Assembly: GCF_902506145.1 (NCBI RefSeq)
Contig: NZ_LR733519.1
Coordinates: forward strand, 840,582 to 904,581
Direction of reading: 5' to 3'
Source: Burkholderia sp. 8Y
GTDB lineage: Bacteria > Pseudomonadota > Gammaproteobacteria > Burkholderiales > Burkholderiaceae
Length of the DNA: 64,000 nt
Below, piece after piece: positions 44,730 to 53,515 of the stretch (position 1 is its first letter; the number at the start of each line of letters is the position of its first letter). Below the pieces are notes generated by a model. That model did not search any database. It had not been told where the DNA came from and saw nothing but the letters and a program-made list of their open reading frames with translations. The position numbers and the translations under genes are program-made.

Positions 44730-44759
44730 CTATACGGCTGCGCGGGCGCGGCTGTATAG
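44730..44759. promoter_or_regulatory. Candidate LysR operator in the dehydrogenase/LysR divergent spacer
   Basis: CTATAC (44730-44735) and GTATAG (44754-44759) form an inverted repeat around a GC-rich centre with further matching GGC/GCC bases. It sits between two divergent genes, 65 bases from the dehydrogenase start and 57 from the LysR start, as expected for a LysR autoregulatory and target site. Assignment is by position and symmetry. Confidence 0.5.
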
Positions 44760-44815
44760 TGAAAGCTTTCCATCGCTTGATCGCTTTTCGGAATCACCCG
44801 CGCTCTTTTCGCACG

Positions 44816-45751
44816 ATGAAGACCACCCTCGATGTCCTGATGTCGCGGCTGCGCATGAAGCAGCTTCAACTGCTGATCGCGCTCGACGATCACAAGTCGC
44901 TGCACAAGGCGTCGAGCGCGATGGCGATGACGCAGTCCGCCGCGAGCAAGGCGCTCGCGGAACTCGAGTCGATGCTGGAAGCGCCGCTTTTCGAGCGCGC
45001 GAAGACCGGACTCATTCCGAATCCGTTTGGCCGCTGCGTGGTGCGCTATGCGCGCGTGCTCGCCGCCGACTTGTCCGCGCTGTGTCAGGAAGTCGCGCAG
45101 ATTCGCGCGGGCACGGGCGGACGGCTGACCGTCGGGACGATCATGGGCGCGGTGCCCGGCGTGGTCGCGCCGATGGTCAACCAGATGCACGCGAAGCATC
45201 CGGACCTCGCCATCGAAATCGTCGAGGACACGAGCGCCAACATGCTCGCGATGCTGGACGACGGCCGCGTCGATCTCGTGATCGGCCGCGCGAGCGTGTC
45301 GGATCAGCCGTCGAAGTACCACTATCAGCCGCTGACGGACGAGCCGCTTTCCATCGTGGCCGGACGCGCGCACGGCGACGGCCAGGGGCGCGAAGTCGGG
45401 TTAGGGGACTTGGCAAAACGCCGCTGGGTGACATACCCGAGCTATCTGCCGATGAGCGCGCTCCTCGAACGCGAACTCGATCTCGCGGGCCTGCCGATGC
45501 CCGCGAACCCCATTTCGACCGCGTCGCCCTTCGTCACCGTGACGCTGCTGCAAGAAAGCCCGGAACTCGTGTCGATTCTCCCGGCGAGCGTCGCGCGCGT
45601 GTTCGAGCGGCACGGCATGCTGCGCGTGCTGCCCATACGCATGAAGCTGAAATCGCAGACCTACGGCGTCGTGACGAGGAAGGGCGGCGCGCTTTCGCCG
45701 GCGGCGCGTCAGTTCGTGCAGATGTTGCGGGACAACGGCCGCCCGCAGTAA
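44816..45751 (+). CDS. LysR-family transcriptional regulator (GbpR/GguR-like)
   Basis: A 311-residue regulator. The winged helix-turn-helix is at about 14-60 ([38 protein letters not shown]), followed by a typical LysR inducer-binding domain ([21 protein letters not shown]). The N-terminus resembles GbpR/GguR regulators of sugar and sugar-acid genes. Its position divergent to the alpha-ketoglutaric semialdehyde dehydrogenase suggests it activates that gene in response to a sugar acid; the inducer is unknown. Confidence 0.85.
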   Translation: MKTTLDVLMSRLRMKQLQLLIALDDHKSLHKASSAMAMTQSAASKALAELESMLEAPLFERAKTGLIPNPFGRCVVRYARVLAADLSALCQEVAQIRAGTGGRLTVGTIMGAVPGVVAPMVNQMHAKHPDLAIEIVEDTSANMLAMLDDGRVDLVIGRASVSDQPSKYHYQPLTDEPLSIVAGRAHGDGQGREVGLGDLAKRRWVTYPSYLPMSALLERELDLAGLPMPANPISTASPFVTVTLLQESPELVSILPASVARVFERHGMLRVLPIRMKLKSQTYGVVTRKGGALSPAARQFVQMLRDNGRPQ

Positions 45752-45758
45752 CGCAGCA

Positions 45759-46535
45759 TCAGCGTATCGCGACGATGAAAAGGCGCGGGAACGGCAGCAG
45801 CACGGCGCCGTCGGCAAGAACCGTATAGGCCGATCGCAGCGATTCGCGGTATTGGTCGAGAAAGGCGGCGTGTTCGTCGGCGTCGAGTTTGGCGAGCAGG
45901 GGCCGCAGCGCGCTGCCCTTGAACCATTCGATCACGGCGTCGATGCCGCCCGCGAGCGGATGATGATACGTGGTGCGCCACACATCGACGCGCTCGCAGT
46001 GCGGCTTGAGCCGCGCGTAATACCACAGCGCATCGTGGCGAAGCGTGCGCTCGGTGCCTGCGAGCCGCTCGCGCCACGGCCCGTTTGCCGCCACTTCGCG
46101 CATGAGCCGGTGAGCGGGCTCGTCGAGGTTGTCGGGCATCTGGATCGCGAGCCGTCCGCCGGGCGCGAGCGTGCCGACAAGACGCGGCAGCAGCGTCTCG
46201 TGATCGGGCACCCACTGCAAGGACGCGTTGGCGAGAATCAGGTCGTAAGGGCCGCCTTCGTTCCAGGCCGAAATATCCGCCAGCTCGAAGCGCACCTGTG
46301 GCAGACGCTTGCGCGCGGCATCGATCATGTCGGCGGAACTGTCGATGCCGACGACGCTCGCCCCCGGCGCATACGCGAGGAGCGTTTCGGTCGAATTGCC
46401 GGGTCCGCAGCCCAGGTCCACCGCCGCGCGAACGGTCGCGCCTTGCGCCGCGTGCAGAAGATCGCGGACCGGCCGCGTGCGCTCCGCTTCGAAACGACTG
46501 TACTGATCCGCTTGCCAGCCCGCCGATGAGGTCAT
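45759..46535 (-). CDS. tam: Trans-aconitate 2-methyltransferase
   Basis: A 258-residue S-adenosylmethionine-dependent methyltransferase that detoxifies trans-aconitate by monomethyl esterification. The AdoMet motif VDLGCGPGNSTETL, the WQADQYSRFEAERTRPVRDLL opening, the NASLQWVPDHETLLPRL segment and the later RTTYHHPLAGGIDAVIEWFKGSALRP stretch are all typical of Tam. The ATG at 46535 has AGGAG 9-13 bases upstream; a longer in-frame stretch to 46817 is not used. Divergent from the histidine kinase gene. Confidence 0.9.
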   Translation of the reverse strand: MTSSAGWQADQYSRFEAERTRPVRDLLHAAQGATVRAAVDLGCGPGNSTETLLAYAPGASVVGIDSSADMIDAARKRLPQVRFELADISAWNEGGPYDLILANASLQWVPDHETLLPRLVGTLAPGGRLAIQMPDNLDEPAHRLMREVAANGPWRERLAGTERTLRHDALWYYARLKPHCERVDVWRTTYHHPLAGGIDAVIEWFKGSALRPLLAKLDADEHAAFLDQYRESLRSAYTVLADGAVLLPFPRLFIVAIR

Positions 46536-46791
46536 TTTTCGCTCCTGCAATTCCAGCGTCATTGAAACCGGCGCAATCTTGCACCATCTTCCGGCCACCG
46601 GGCAGCATGAAGCAAACGCCACAGGTAAAGCTTGACGCGCAGTGCCCGAAGAGATCGGTCGGATTTGCACTGAACGCCGAGCCGCCGGCCTATACTGCGA
46701 TGTATCCGCCGCACTGTCGCACCGCTGCCCCTCCGGTCTAACGGCCGGTCCTTCAGCGCCGTCTCGGCGCACGGAAATCGGAGAATCGCAC

Positions 46792-48021
46792 ATGCGCGAC
46801 ATTCCCGCCGACGGCATGAACGGTCTCGTGGCCGCGCTGCGAGATCAGCAGACCGCGCTGACCGAAAAATGGATGAAACTCGTGTTCGGCGACAACGAGG
46901 TCGAGCATTCGGATCAGCTCACGTATCGGCAGCTCGCAGACCATCTGCCGAGCATTCTCGACGAAATCTGCAACGTGCTCGAATCGCGCAATCTGAGCGG
47001 TCAGGAAGGCGCGCTGGAGCACGACGCCCGCCAGCACGGTCAATGGCGCTGGCAGCAGGGTTATCGCATCGACGAGCTGGTGCGCGAACTGGACCTTTTC
47101 CGGCAAGTCTTGTTGGCGGCGATCGGCGAGTACGCGGCATCGCATGAAGAACTGAGCCGCGCCGACGAAGAATACGCGCGCCTCATGACGGACGAAGTGC
47201 TGAGCCTCGTCACGCTGGCGTCGGTGCGCGAAGCCGTGAGCGAGCGCGACCGCAAGATCGACGAATACACCGGCATGCTGGAACGCGCGAACTACGAGCT
47301 GACGCTGCGGCAGGAACTCATCAGCGATCTTTACGAATCTCGCATGCAGGTCACGCGGCGCGTCGCGCACGACCTGCGCAATTTCCTGAACGTGTTCTCG
47401 ACGGCGCTGCAACTCGCCGCGCGCTCGCCGACCAGGCGCGATACGGCGCTCGGCCTCGCGAACCGGCAGGTCGTGGACATGGCGACGCTCGTCGACGAGA
47501 TGGTCGAATATTCGAAGCTGCTGAGCGACGATTCCATGCTGACGGTCGACAGCTTCGATCTCGTCGGCCTGTTCGACGAACTGATGCAGTCGAGCCGCGT
47601 CGCCACGGAGGCGAAAGGGCTCAAGCTGATCGGGCACCTGGACACCGCGCTGAGCACGGTGGTCTCGAATCGGCTGAAGATCAAGCAGGTCGCGCTGAAC
47701 CTGCTGTCGAACGCGGTCAAATACACGGCGTCGGGCGAGATCGTGCTGTCGATCACCGCCGCACCGGACGATCGCTGGCGCCTGCGCGTGGCGGATACGG
47801 GCGTCGGCATCGGCGAAGCGGATCAGGAGCGCGTCTTCGAAGAGTTCGAGCGCGCCGCCGCTGACGACATCCCCGGCACGGGACTCGGCCTTGCCATCGT
47901 CAAGGAACTGTCGCGCGCGCTCGACGGCGAACTGCGTTTTCACTCGTCGAAAGGGCACGGAAGCGTGTTCGAAGTCACGTTCCCGCTGGTTTTGAAGCCC
48001 AAGACGGCAAGCGCGGACTGA
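46792..48021 (+). CDS. Soluble sensor histidine kinase with RsbRD-like N-terminal domain
   Basis: A 409-residue protein with no membrane helix. An N-terminal helical domain (about 10-150) resembles the RsbRD-type sensor of stress kinases. A coiled-coil leads to the H box VAHDLRNFLNVF with phospho-acceptor H193, an N box LNLLSNAVKYT (N303/N307), the G1 box DTGVGIG (335-341) and G2 box GTGLGLAI (362-369), so it should be an active kinase. No response regulator gene is adjacent, making it an orphan. The start at 46792 follows an AT-richer leader with GGAGA. Confidence 0.85.
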   Translation: MRDIPADGMNGLVAALRDQQTALTEKWMKLVFGDNEVEHSDQLTYRQLADHLPSILDEICNVLESRNLSGQEGALEHDARQHGQWRWQQGYRIDELVRELDLFRQVLLAAIGEYAASHEELSRADEEYARLMTDEVLSLVTLASVREAVSERDRKIDEYTGMLERANYELTLRQELISDLYESRMQVTRRVAHDLRNFLNVFSTALQLAARSPTRRDTALGLANRQVVDMATLVDEMVEYSKLLSDDSMLTVDSFDLVGLFDELMQSSRVATEAKGLKLIGHLDTALSTVVSNRLKIKQVALNLLSNAVKYTASGEIVLSITAAPDDRWRLRVADTGVGIGEADQERVFEEFERAAADDIPGTGLGLAIVKELSRALDGELRFHSSKGHGSVFEVTFPLVLKPKTASAD

Positions 48022-48039
48022 CTCGGCGCGCGATTGAAA

Positions 48040-48069
48040 AAAGGCGAACGGATCGCTCCGTTCGCCTTT
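48040..48069. terminator. Bidirectional intrinsic terminator
   Basis: A 13-bp stem (AAAGGCGAACGGA, loop TCGC, complementary arm) lies between the convergent kinase and ahpF genes. An A-run precedes it and T bases close it, so it can stop transcription from both sides. Confidence 0.85.
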
Positions 48070-48089
48070 CGTGCGTGGTGAACGCCGGA

Positions 48090-49676
48090 TTACGCCGCGA
48101 CCGCTTCCTCGGCCTGCGCTTCGTCTTCGACCGATGCGCGGATCAGGTGATCGAACGCCCCGAGCGATGCCTTCGCGCCTTCGCCGACCGCAATCACGAT
48201 CTGCTTGAACGGCACCGTCGTCACGTCGCCGGCGGCGAACACGCCCGGAACGGAGGTCGCGCCCCTGGCATCGACGACAATCTCGCCGTGCTTCGACAGC
48301 TCCACCGTGCCCTTCAGCCATTCGGTGTTCGGCACGAGACCGATCTGCACGAACACGCCCTCCAGTTCCACGCGATGGCTCACGCCCGTCGCGCGGTCCG
48401 TGTAGTTCAGGCCGTTGACCTTCTTGCCGTCGCCGGTGATGTCCGTGGTCTGGGCGCTCGTCACGATGGTCACGTTCGGCAGGCTGCGCAGCTTCTTCTG
48501 CAGCACCGCGTCGGCACGCAATTCCGCGCCGAACTCGATCAACGTCACCGCCGACACCACGCCCGCCAGGTCGATCGCCGCCTCGACGCCCGAATTGCCG
48601 CCGCCGATGACCGCGACGCGCTTGCCCTTGAAGAGCGGGCCGTCGCAGTGCGGGCAGTACGCCACGCCGCGTCCGCGATACTCACGCTCGCCCGGCACGT
48701 TGATTTCGCGCCAGCGCGCGCCGGTCGCGAGCACGATGGTCTTTGCCTTCAGCACCGCGCCGCTCGCGAGTTGCACTTCGTGGATGCGGCCCGGCACGAG
48801 CTTCTCGGCGCGCTGCACGTCCATTACGTCGACTTCGTAGCTCTTGACGTGCTGTTCGAGCGCGGTGGCGAATTTCGGTCCTTCCGTTTCCTGAACCGAG
48901 ACGAAGTTCTCGATCGCCATCGTGTCGAGCACCTGACCGCCGAAGCGTTCGGCAACGACGCCCGTGGCGATGCCCTTGCGCGCGGCGTAGATCGCCGCTG
49001 CCGCGCCAGCCGGGCCGCCGCCGACGATCAGCACGTCGAACACCGGCTTCTTCTCCAGTTCCTTCGCGGCGCGCGCGGCCGAACCGCTGTCCAGCTTCGC
49101 GAGAATTTCCTTCACGCCGCTGCGGCCCTGGCCGAAGCTTTCGCCGTTCAGGAACATCGTCGGCACGGCCATGACCTGACGCTCTTCCACTTCCTTCTGG
49201 AACAGCGCGCCGTCGATCGCAACGTGCTTGATGCGCGGATTGATGATCGCCATCACGTTCAGCGCCTGCACGACTTCGGGGCAGTTCTGGCACGACAGCG
49301 AGAAATACGTCTCGAAGCGATAGTCGCCGTCGAGATTGCGAATCTGTTCGATGGTCGCGTCGTCGAGCTTGATCGGATGGCCGCCGCTTTGCAGCAGCGC
49401 CAGCACGAGCGATGTGAATTCGTGGCCCATCGGAATGCCCGCGAACTGAATGCCCGCAGCCTTGCGCGGCTCGCCGATGGTAAACGACGGACGACGCGCC
49501 AAAGCGTCCTCTTTCTCGACGACGCTGATCTGCGTCGACAGCGAAGCGATTTCGTCGAGCAGGCTTTTCAGCTCACGCGACTTGTCGCTGTCGTCGAGGA
49601 AGGCGACGAGCTCGATGGGCCGGGTGACCTTTTCCAGATAGGCTTTCAACTGATTCTTGAGGTTGGCGTCCAGCAT
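48090..49676 (-). CDS. ahpF: Alkyl hydroperoxide reductase subunit F
   Basis: A 528-residue flavoprotein disulfide reductase that passes electrons from NADH to AhpC. The N-terminal tandem thioredoxin-fold domain has the redox pair C129/C132 (SCQNCPE); the FAD-binding motif [21 protein letters not shown] begins near residue 215; the second redox pair is C341/C344 (AYCPHCDG), followed by an NADH-binding [15 protein letters not shown]. Length and order are standard for AhpF. The ATG at 49676 starts the usual [17 protein letters not shown]. It lies downstream of ahpC on the same strand. Confidence 0.96.
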   Translation of the reverse strand: MLDANLKNQLKAYLEKVTRPIELVAFLDDSDKSRELKSLLDEIASLSTQISVVEKEDALARRPSFTIGEPRKAAGIQFAGIPMGHEFTSLVLALLQSGGHPIKLDDATIEQIRNLDGDYRFETYFSLSCQNCPEVVQALNVMAIINPRIKHVAIDGALFQKEVEERQVMAVPTMFLNGESFGQGRSGVKEILAKLDSGSAARAAKELEKKPVFDVLIVGGGPAGAAAAIYAARKGIATGVVAERFGGQVLDTMAIENFVSVQETEGPKFATALEQHVKSYEVDVMDVQRAEKLVPGRIHEVQLASGAVLKAKTIVLATGARWREINVPGEREYRGRGVAYCPHCDGPLFKGKRVAVIGGGNSGVEAAIDLAGVVSAVTLIEFGAELRADAVLQKKLRSLPNVTIVTSAQTTDITGDGKKVNGLNYTDRATGVSHRVELEGVFVQIGLVPNTEWLKGTVELSKHGEIVVDARGATSVPGVFAAGDVTTVPFKQIVIAVGEGAKASLGAFDHLIRASVEDEAQAEEAVAA

Positions 49677-49770
49677 GGCGTTGTCCGTTCCGTGGCGTTG
49701 TTCTTGGGATGTGGCGGACACGCTCCGACACGACGTGCGAAGCGCCGCATCGGAAACGTGTTTGGAGCTC

Positions 49771-49800
49771 GGACCTGCCGCCGAAGCAGCGGCAAGGTCC
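49771..49800 (-). promoter_or_regulatory. Stem-loop in the ahpC-ahpF spacer
   Basis: GGACCT-GCCGC pairs with GCGGC-A-AGGTCC across a short loop (30 bases, one bulged base). No T-run follows on the minus strand, so it is more likely an attenuator or mRNA-processing stem that lowers ahpF relative to ahpC than a full terminator. Confidence 0.5.
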
Positions 49801-49826
49801 GTGATGCGCTCGTCGAAAAACGAGGC

Positions 49827-50390
49827 TTAGATCTTGCCGATGAGGTCCAGCGACGGCGTCAGCGTTTCAGCGCCCGGCGTCCACTTGGCGGGGCAGACTT
49901 CGCCCGGGTGCGCTGCGACGTATTGCGCGGCCTGCACCTTGCGCAGCAGTTCGCCCGCGTCACGGCCGATGCCGTTGTCGTGGATTTCGCACAGCTTGAT
50001 CTCGCCTTCCGGGTTGATCACGAACGTGCCGCGCAGCGCGAGACCTTCTTCCTCGATCAGCACGTCGAAGTTGCGCGAGATCGCGAGCGTCGGGTCGCCG
50101 ATCATCGGATACTTGATCTTGGCGATGGTTTCCGACGTGTCGTGCCATGCCTTGTGCGTGAAGTGCGTGTCGGTCGAAACGCCGTAGACTTCGACGCCCA
50201 GCTTCTTGAATTCTTCGTAACGATCAGCCAGATCGCCGAGTTCCGTCGGGCAGACGAACGTGAAGTCGGCCGGATAGAACACGAACACGGACCACTTGCC
50301 CTTCAGGGTTTCGTCGGTGATCGTCACGAAATCGCCGTTGTGATAAGCGGTGGCCTTGAACGGCTTGACTTGGCTGTTGATGATCGGCAT
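49827..50390 (-). CDS. ahpC: Alkyl hydroperoxide reductase subunit C (2-Cys peroxiredoxin)
   Basis: A 187-residue peroxidase that reduces hydrogen and organic peroxides and peroxynitrite. The peroxidatic C47 is in [21 protein letters not shown] and the resolving C166 in [10 protein letters not shown]; the GGLG-type and YF-type features of bacterial AhpC are present as [11 protein letters not shown]. The ATG at 50390 gives the exact family start [16 protein letters not shown]. It is followed on the same strand by ahpF, 150 bases downstream. Confidence 0.97.
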   Translation of the reverse strand: MPIINSQVKPFKATAYHNGDFVTITDETLKGKWSVFVFYPADFTFVCPTELGDLADRYEEFKKLGVEVYGVSTDTHFTHKAWHDTSETIAKIKYPMIGDPTLAISRNFDVLIEEEGLALRGTFVINPEGEIKLCEIHDNGIGRDAGELLRKVQAAQYVAAHPGEVCPAKWTPGAETLTPSLDLIGKI

Positions 50391-50448
50391 TGAGCAGATT
50401 CCTTTTGGCTGTGGTGTTGAAGGAGTAGATGAAGTATGAACTAAAACT

Positions 50449-50472
50449 ATCAATCCTTGGAAGTGGATTGAT
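50449..50472. promoter_or_regulatory. Candidate peroxide-regulator operator upstream of ahpC
   Basis: A perfect inverted repeat ATCAATCC-TTGGAAGT-GGATTGAT lies 59-82 bases before the ahpC start in an AT-rich stretch unlike its surroundings. Position and symmetry suit an OxyR-type LysR regulator, but the half-sites do not match the ATAG/CTAT consensus well, so the regulator is unproven. Confidence 0.5.
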
Positions 50473-50587
50473 TTTATCATTGTAATTGATCTGGCCTATG
50501 ACGTCGATCGACGTCCATTCCCCGTTGCTGCGCCACGGCATCCGGCTTGCGGAGAAGGCCCGTTACCATCGTTAGAGAGAGGTGTTC

Positions 50588-51283
50588 ATGAAGATCGGGA
50601 TCATTGGAGCAGGAAACATCGGACAAGTTCTGGCCGAGCATTTCACGAGGTGCGGACACGACGTGAGCATCGCCAATTCGCGCGGGCCGAATTCGCTGCG
50701 CGACGTCGAGCGCACCACGGGGGCGACCGCCGTCGAAACGCGCGACGCGGTGAAGGGCGCGGAACTCATCGTCGTGACGATTCCCGAGGCGAAGGTGCCG
50801 GGCCTGCCGAAGGATCTGTTCGCGGGCGTGCCGGCGAGCGTGGTCGTGGTCGACACCGGCAACTACTATCCGCAGCAGCGCGACGGGCGCATCGCGGATA
50901 TCGAAAAGGGCATGCCGGAAAGCCGCTGGGTCGAGCAGCAGATCGGCCGGCCCGTCGTGAAGGCATTCAACAATATCTACGCGGCGCATTTGCGCAAGAA
51001 CGGCAAGCCGGCAGGCACGCCGGGACGCATCGCGCTGCCGGTGTCGGGCGACGATCATCGCGCGAAGAGCATCGTAATGAAGCTGATCGACGAGATCGGC
51101 TTCGATGCGGTGGACAACGGCGAAATCGACGATTCGTGGCGTCAGCAGCCCGCCACGCCCGTCTATACGGCGGACCTCGACGCCGCAGGCCTGCGCGAGG
51201 CGCTGAAGAACGCCGATCCGGTGCGCAAGCCGGAATGGCGCGCGACGGATCGGAGTCCGGGCACGTTCGAGAATCCGGCGTAA
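50588..51283 (+). CDS. NADPH-dependent F420 reductase-like oxidoreductase
   Basis: A 231-residue protein with an N-terminal Rossmann motif KIGIIGAGNIGQVLAEHF and the following SNSRGP-type NADP-binding region (SIANSRGPNSL). The middle contains VVDTGNYYPQQRDGRI and VKAFNNIYAAHL, typical of the F420:NADP oxidoreductase/6-phosphogluconate-dehydrogenase-like family. In Burkholderiaceae, which lack F420, such proteins are NADPH oxidoreductases of unknown substrate. GAGAGAGG precedes the ATG at 50588 by 5-12 bases, which is preferred over the GTG at 50582. Confidence 0.85.
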   Translation: MKIGIIGAGNIGQVLAEHFTRCGHDVSIANSRGPNSLRDVERTTGATAVETRDAVKGAELIVVTIPEAKVPGLPKDLFAGVPASVVVVDTGNYYPQQRDGRIADIEKGMPESRWVEQQIGRPVVKAFNNIYAAHLRKNGKPAGTPGRIALPVSGDDHRAKSIVMKLIDEIGFDAVDNGEIDDSWRQQPATPVYTADLDAAGLREALKNADPVRKPEWRATDRSPGTFENPA

Positions 51284-51425
51284 GCATCGGATAGGGGAAA
51301 GGAGTAAAGCCGGCGCGCGCCGTGCGACAATCTGCAAACTTTCCCGATGGGCCTTACCATGACATGCCGGGCGCGCGGGCCGCATCCGCCCGCCCTCTCC
51401 GGCATCATGGACTCGCTGATTGACT

Positions 51426-52094
51426 ATGAAAACCGCTTCTCCCTCGCTGGACGTGCAGCACTCTCAACACCGCTTCGGCGAATGCGCCGAATGCGCCGAC
51501 GTCGAACTGGCCGCGACCGCCACCATTCCGACGCGCTACGGCACCTTCGGTTCGTACGTCTATCGCGTGAAGGAGACGGATGTCGAGCACATCGCGTTCG
51601 TCATGGGCGACGTGAGCAACGGCGAATCGGTGCTCACGCGCCTGCATTCCGAATGCGTGACCGGCGACGTGTTCGGCTCGTACCGCTGCGACTGCGGCGA
51701 GCAGCTCGACCTCGCGCTGCGCTATATCGCTGCGGAAAATCGCGGCATTCTGCTGTATCTACGCGGACACGAAGGCCGCGGCATCGGCCTCGCGAACAAA
51801 ATCCGCGCGTATGCGCTTCAGGAGCAGGGGCTGGATACGGTCGATGCCAACCTGCACCTCGGCCTTCCCGACGACGCCCGCGAATACGATTCCGCCGCCG
51901 CCATTCTCCGTGCGATGAACGTAAAGTCGGTGCGGCTGATGAGCAACAACCCGTCGAAGTTCGACACGCTTTTGCGTCACGACATTCCCGTAAGCGAACG
52001 GGTCGCGCTCGCCATTCCGACGCGCGAAGAAAACGAACGCTATATCAAGACGAAGCAGGCGCGCTTCGGGCATTACTTCGACGAAAACGAATAA
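51426..52094 (+). CDS. ribA: GTP cyclohydrolase II
   Basis: A 222-residue zinc enzyme for the first step of riboflavin synthesis, opening GTP to a diaminopyrimidine with release of formate and pyrophosphate. Zinc ligands C77, C88 and C90 are seen in [17 protein letters not shown]; the catalytic segment [10 protein letters not shown] is at 113-122, followed by [18 protein letters not shown] and SNNPSK. It is a stand-alone RibA, not fused to RibB. An extra 25-residue Cys-containing N-terminus (GECAEC) precedes the core. The ATG at 51426 is chosen over a TTG six bases upstream. No FMN riboswitch was seen before it. Confidence 0.93.
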   Translation: MKTASPSLDVQHSQHRFGECAECADVELAATATIPTRYGTFGSYVYRVKETDVEHIAFVMGDVSNGESVLTRLHSECVTGDVFGSYRCDCGEQLDLALRYIAAENRGILLYLRGHEGRGIGLANKIRAYALQEQGLDTVDANLHLGLPDDAREYDSAAAILRAMNVKSVRLMSNNPSKFDTLLRHDIPVSERVALAIPTREENERYIKTKQARFGHYFDENE

Positions 52095-52102
52095 GGCGCC
52101 GG

Positions 52103-52122
52103 TGCTCGCTGTTCAGCGAGCA
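52103..52122. terminator. Stem-loop at the ribA / oxygenase convergent junction
   Basis: TGCTCGCTG and CAGCGAGCA form a 9-bp stem around a two-base centre, starting 9 bases after the ribA stop and overlapping the stop codon of the oppositely oriented oxygenase gene. It lacks a T-run, so it is only a probable terminator. Confidence 0.55.
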
Positions 52123-52883
52123 TCGTGAAATATCACGCCCAGCATGTGCCGCCTGCCCGAGCGCAAACGGCTCACGCCGTGCCGCATGTTCACGCGATAC
52201 GCCCCGCGCGTGCCGTTCACCGGCCGCTGATGCACGGCGAAAAACACCGCATCGCCTTGCGCGAGCGGCACTACTTCCACGCGCGACTGCATGCGCGGCC
52301 GCTGTTCCGTCATCACGAATTCGCCGCCCGTGAAGTCGCGTTCGGGCGCAGAGAGCAGGATCGCCATCTGGATCGGAAAGACGTGTTCGCCGTATAAATC
52401 CTGATGCAGACAGTTGTAATCGCCGGGAACGTAGCGAAGCAGAAGCGGCGTCGGGCGCGTCTGGCCCGCGCGATGGCATCGCTCGATGAACGCGGCGTGA
52501 TCGTCCGGGTAGCGCGTGTCGATGCCCATCACCTCGTTCCAGCGATTCGCAATCGGCGCGAGATGCCGATAAGCCGCGCCGCGCACGGCGTCGAGGACGG
52601 CGGGCAGCGGATACGCGAAGTATTTGTATTCTCCGCGCCCGAAACTGTGCCGCTCCATCACGATGCGGCTGCGAAAGCGCGCGTCGTCGTCGTACAGCGC
52701 GGCGAGCGCCGCGCATTCGTCGCGCGAAAAAAGGCCCGGCGCGGTGGCCGAGCCTTGGCAATCGAGCTGTGTTTCGAGCCCGGCCCAGTCGAGCGCGTCG
52801 ATGCGCTCGCCAATATCCGCCCTTGCGTCCGCGCTCGCGTCCGCGTTTGCGTGGTATGCGAGCGCGCTGTCCATCGCCTTCAT
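52113..52883 (-). CDS. 2-oxoglutarate/Fe(II)-dependent oxygenase
   Basis: A 256-residue dioxygenase of the prolyl-hydroxylase-like superfamily. The iron triad is visible as H160-Q-D162 (NCLHQDLYG) and H235 (VNMRHGVS), with a candidate 2-oxoglutarate-binding arginine nearby (R230 or R244). The jelly-roll strands YKYFAYPLPAVLDAVR and FPIQMAILLSAPERDFTGGEFVM fit the fold. The substrate, protein, DNA or small molecule, is unknown. Start codons M1 and M4 (52883, 52874) are both possible. It lies next to a hemerythrin on the same strand; a shared oxygen/iron theme is only suggestive. Confidence 0.85.
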   Translation of the reverse strand: MKAMDSALAYHANADASADARADIGERIDALDWAGLETQLDCQGSATAPGLFSRDECAALAALYDDDARFRSRIVMERHSFGRGEYKYFAYPLPAVLDAVRGAAYRHLAPIANRWNEVMGIDTRYPDDHAAFIERCHRAGQTRPTPLLLRYVPGDYNCLHQDLYGEHVFPIQMAILLSAPERDFTGGEFVMTEQRPRMQSRVEVVPLAQGDAVFFAVHQRPVNGTRGAYRVNMRHGVSRLRSGRRHMLGVIFHDAR

Positions 52884-52965
52884 GTGATCACTCCGGATGT
52901 GCGTGTGCCGAATCCCACTTTGCGCCGCACGCGCTGCTCGCGCACTCCGGGTCTTGCTGCGCCAT

Positions 52966-53457
52966 TCAGCGCGGCGTCGCGACTTCGGTGATCCGGTTCT
53001 GCAGTTCCGTCTTGCGCGCCACGATCTTCTGGCCGAGCGCCGCGACGTCGAGCTTCGTCTTGCGGATTTCCTTGAACAGCTCCGATTCCTCTTCCTCGAC
53101 GTGATGCATCACGTTTTCCTTCAGCACGCGGAAAGTCGCGTCGAAGCCTTCGTCGCCGGCCTTCAGTTGCGTGAACTTCTCGATCAGCGTCTTCACGAGA
53201 AAGTGCTCCACGTAGGCTTCCTCGACGTCGATCTTCTCATCGTCGCTGCCGAAGGCTTCGCGCGCGGCCGGATAGAGCAGTTCTTCCTCGACGATTGCGT
53301 GGATCGTCAGTAACTCGCAGGCGCGCTGCACGAGCGTCGACTTGCGTTCGAGATCGTCTTTGGGCGCGCGGTCGAAGGCTTCGAACAACTGTTCGACGTC
53401 GCGATGGTCTTCTTCGAGAATCTTGAGCGCGTCGAGCGGGGTTTGTGCGGTGGACAT
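52966..53457 (-). CDS. Hemerythrin HHE-domain protein
   Basis: A 163-residue helical protein expected to bind a di-iron centre. Two HHE motifs are seen: EEDHRDVEQLFEAF and HAIVEEELLYPAARE, then YVEHFLVKTLIE and MHHVEEEESELFKEI, giving the His/Glu ligand set. Such proteins act in oxygen, nitric oxide or iron-stress responses. The ATG at 53457 has AAGGAG 8-13 bases upstream and replaces a longer open frame to 53526. It is transcribed towards the oxygenase gene, 82 bases away. Confidence 0.9.
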   Translation of the reverse strand: MSTAQTPLDALKILEEDHRDVEQLFEAFDRAPKDDLERKSTLVQRACELLTIHAIVEEELLYPAAREAFGSDDEKIDVEEAYVEHFLVKTLIEKFTQLKAGDEGFDATFRVLKENVMHHVEEEESELFKEIRKTKLDVAALGQKIVARKTELQNRITEVATPR

Positions 53458-53515
53458 CTGGCTTCTCCTTATGGGTGGCCCGGGCTTCGGATCGCCGCAG
53501 GCGCATGGGGTGCCG

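Noticed and set aside
43082..45373. Extending the dehydrogenase frame upstream to 45373
   Set aside because: The extension runs antisense through the LysR gene; the ATG at 44665 with AAGGA gives the standard enzyme start.
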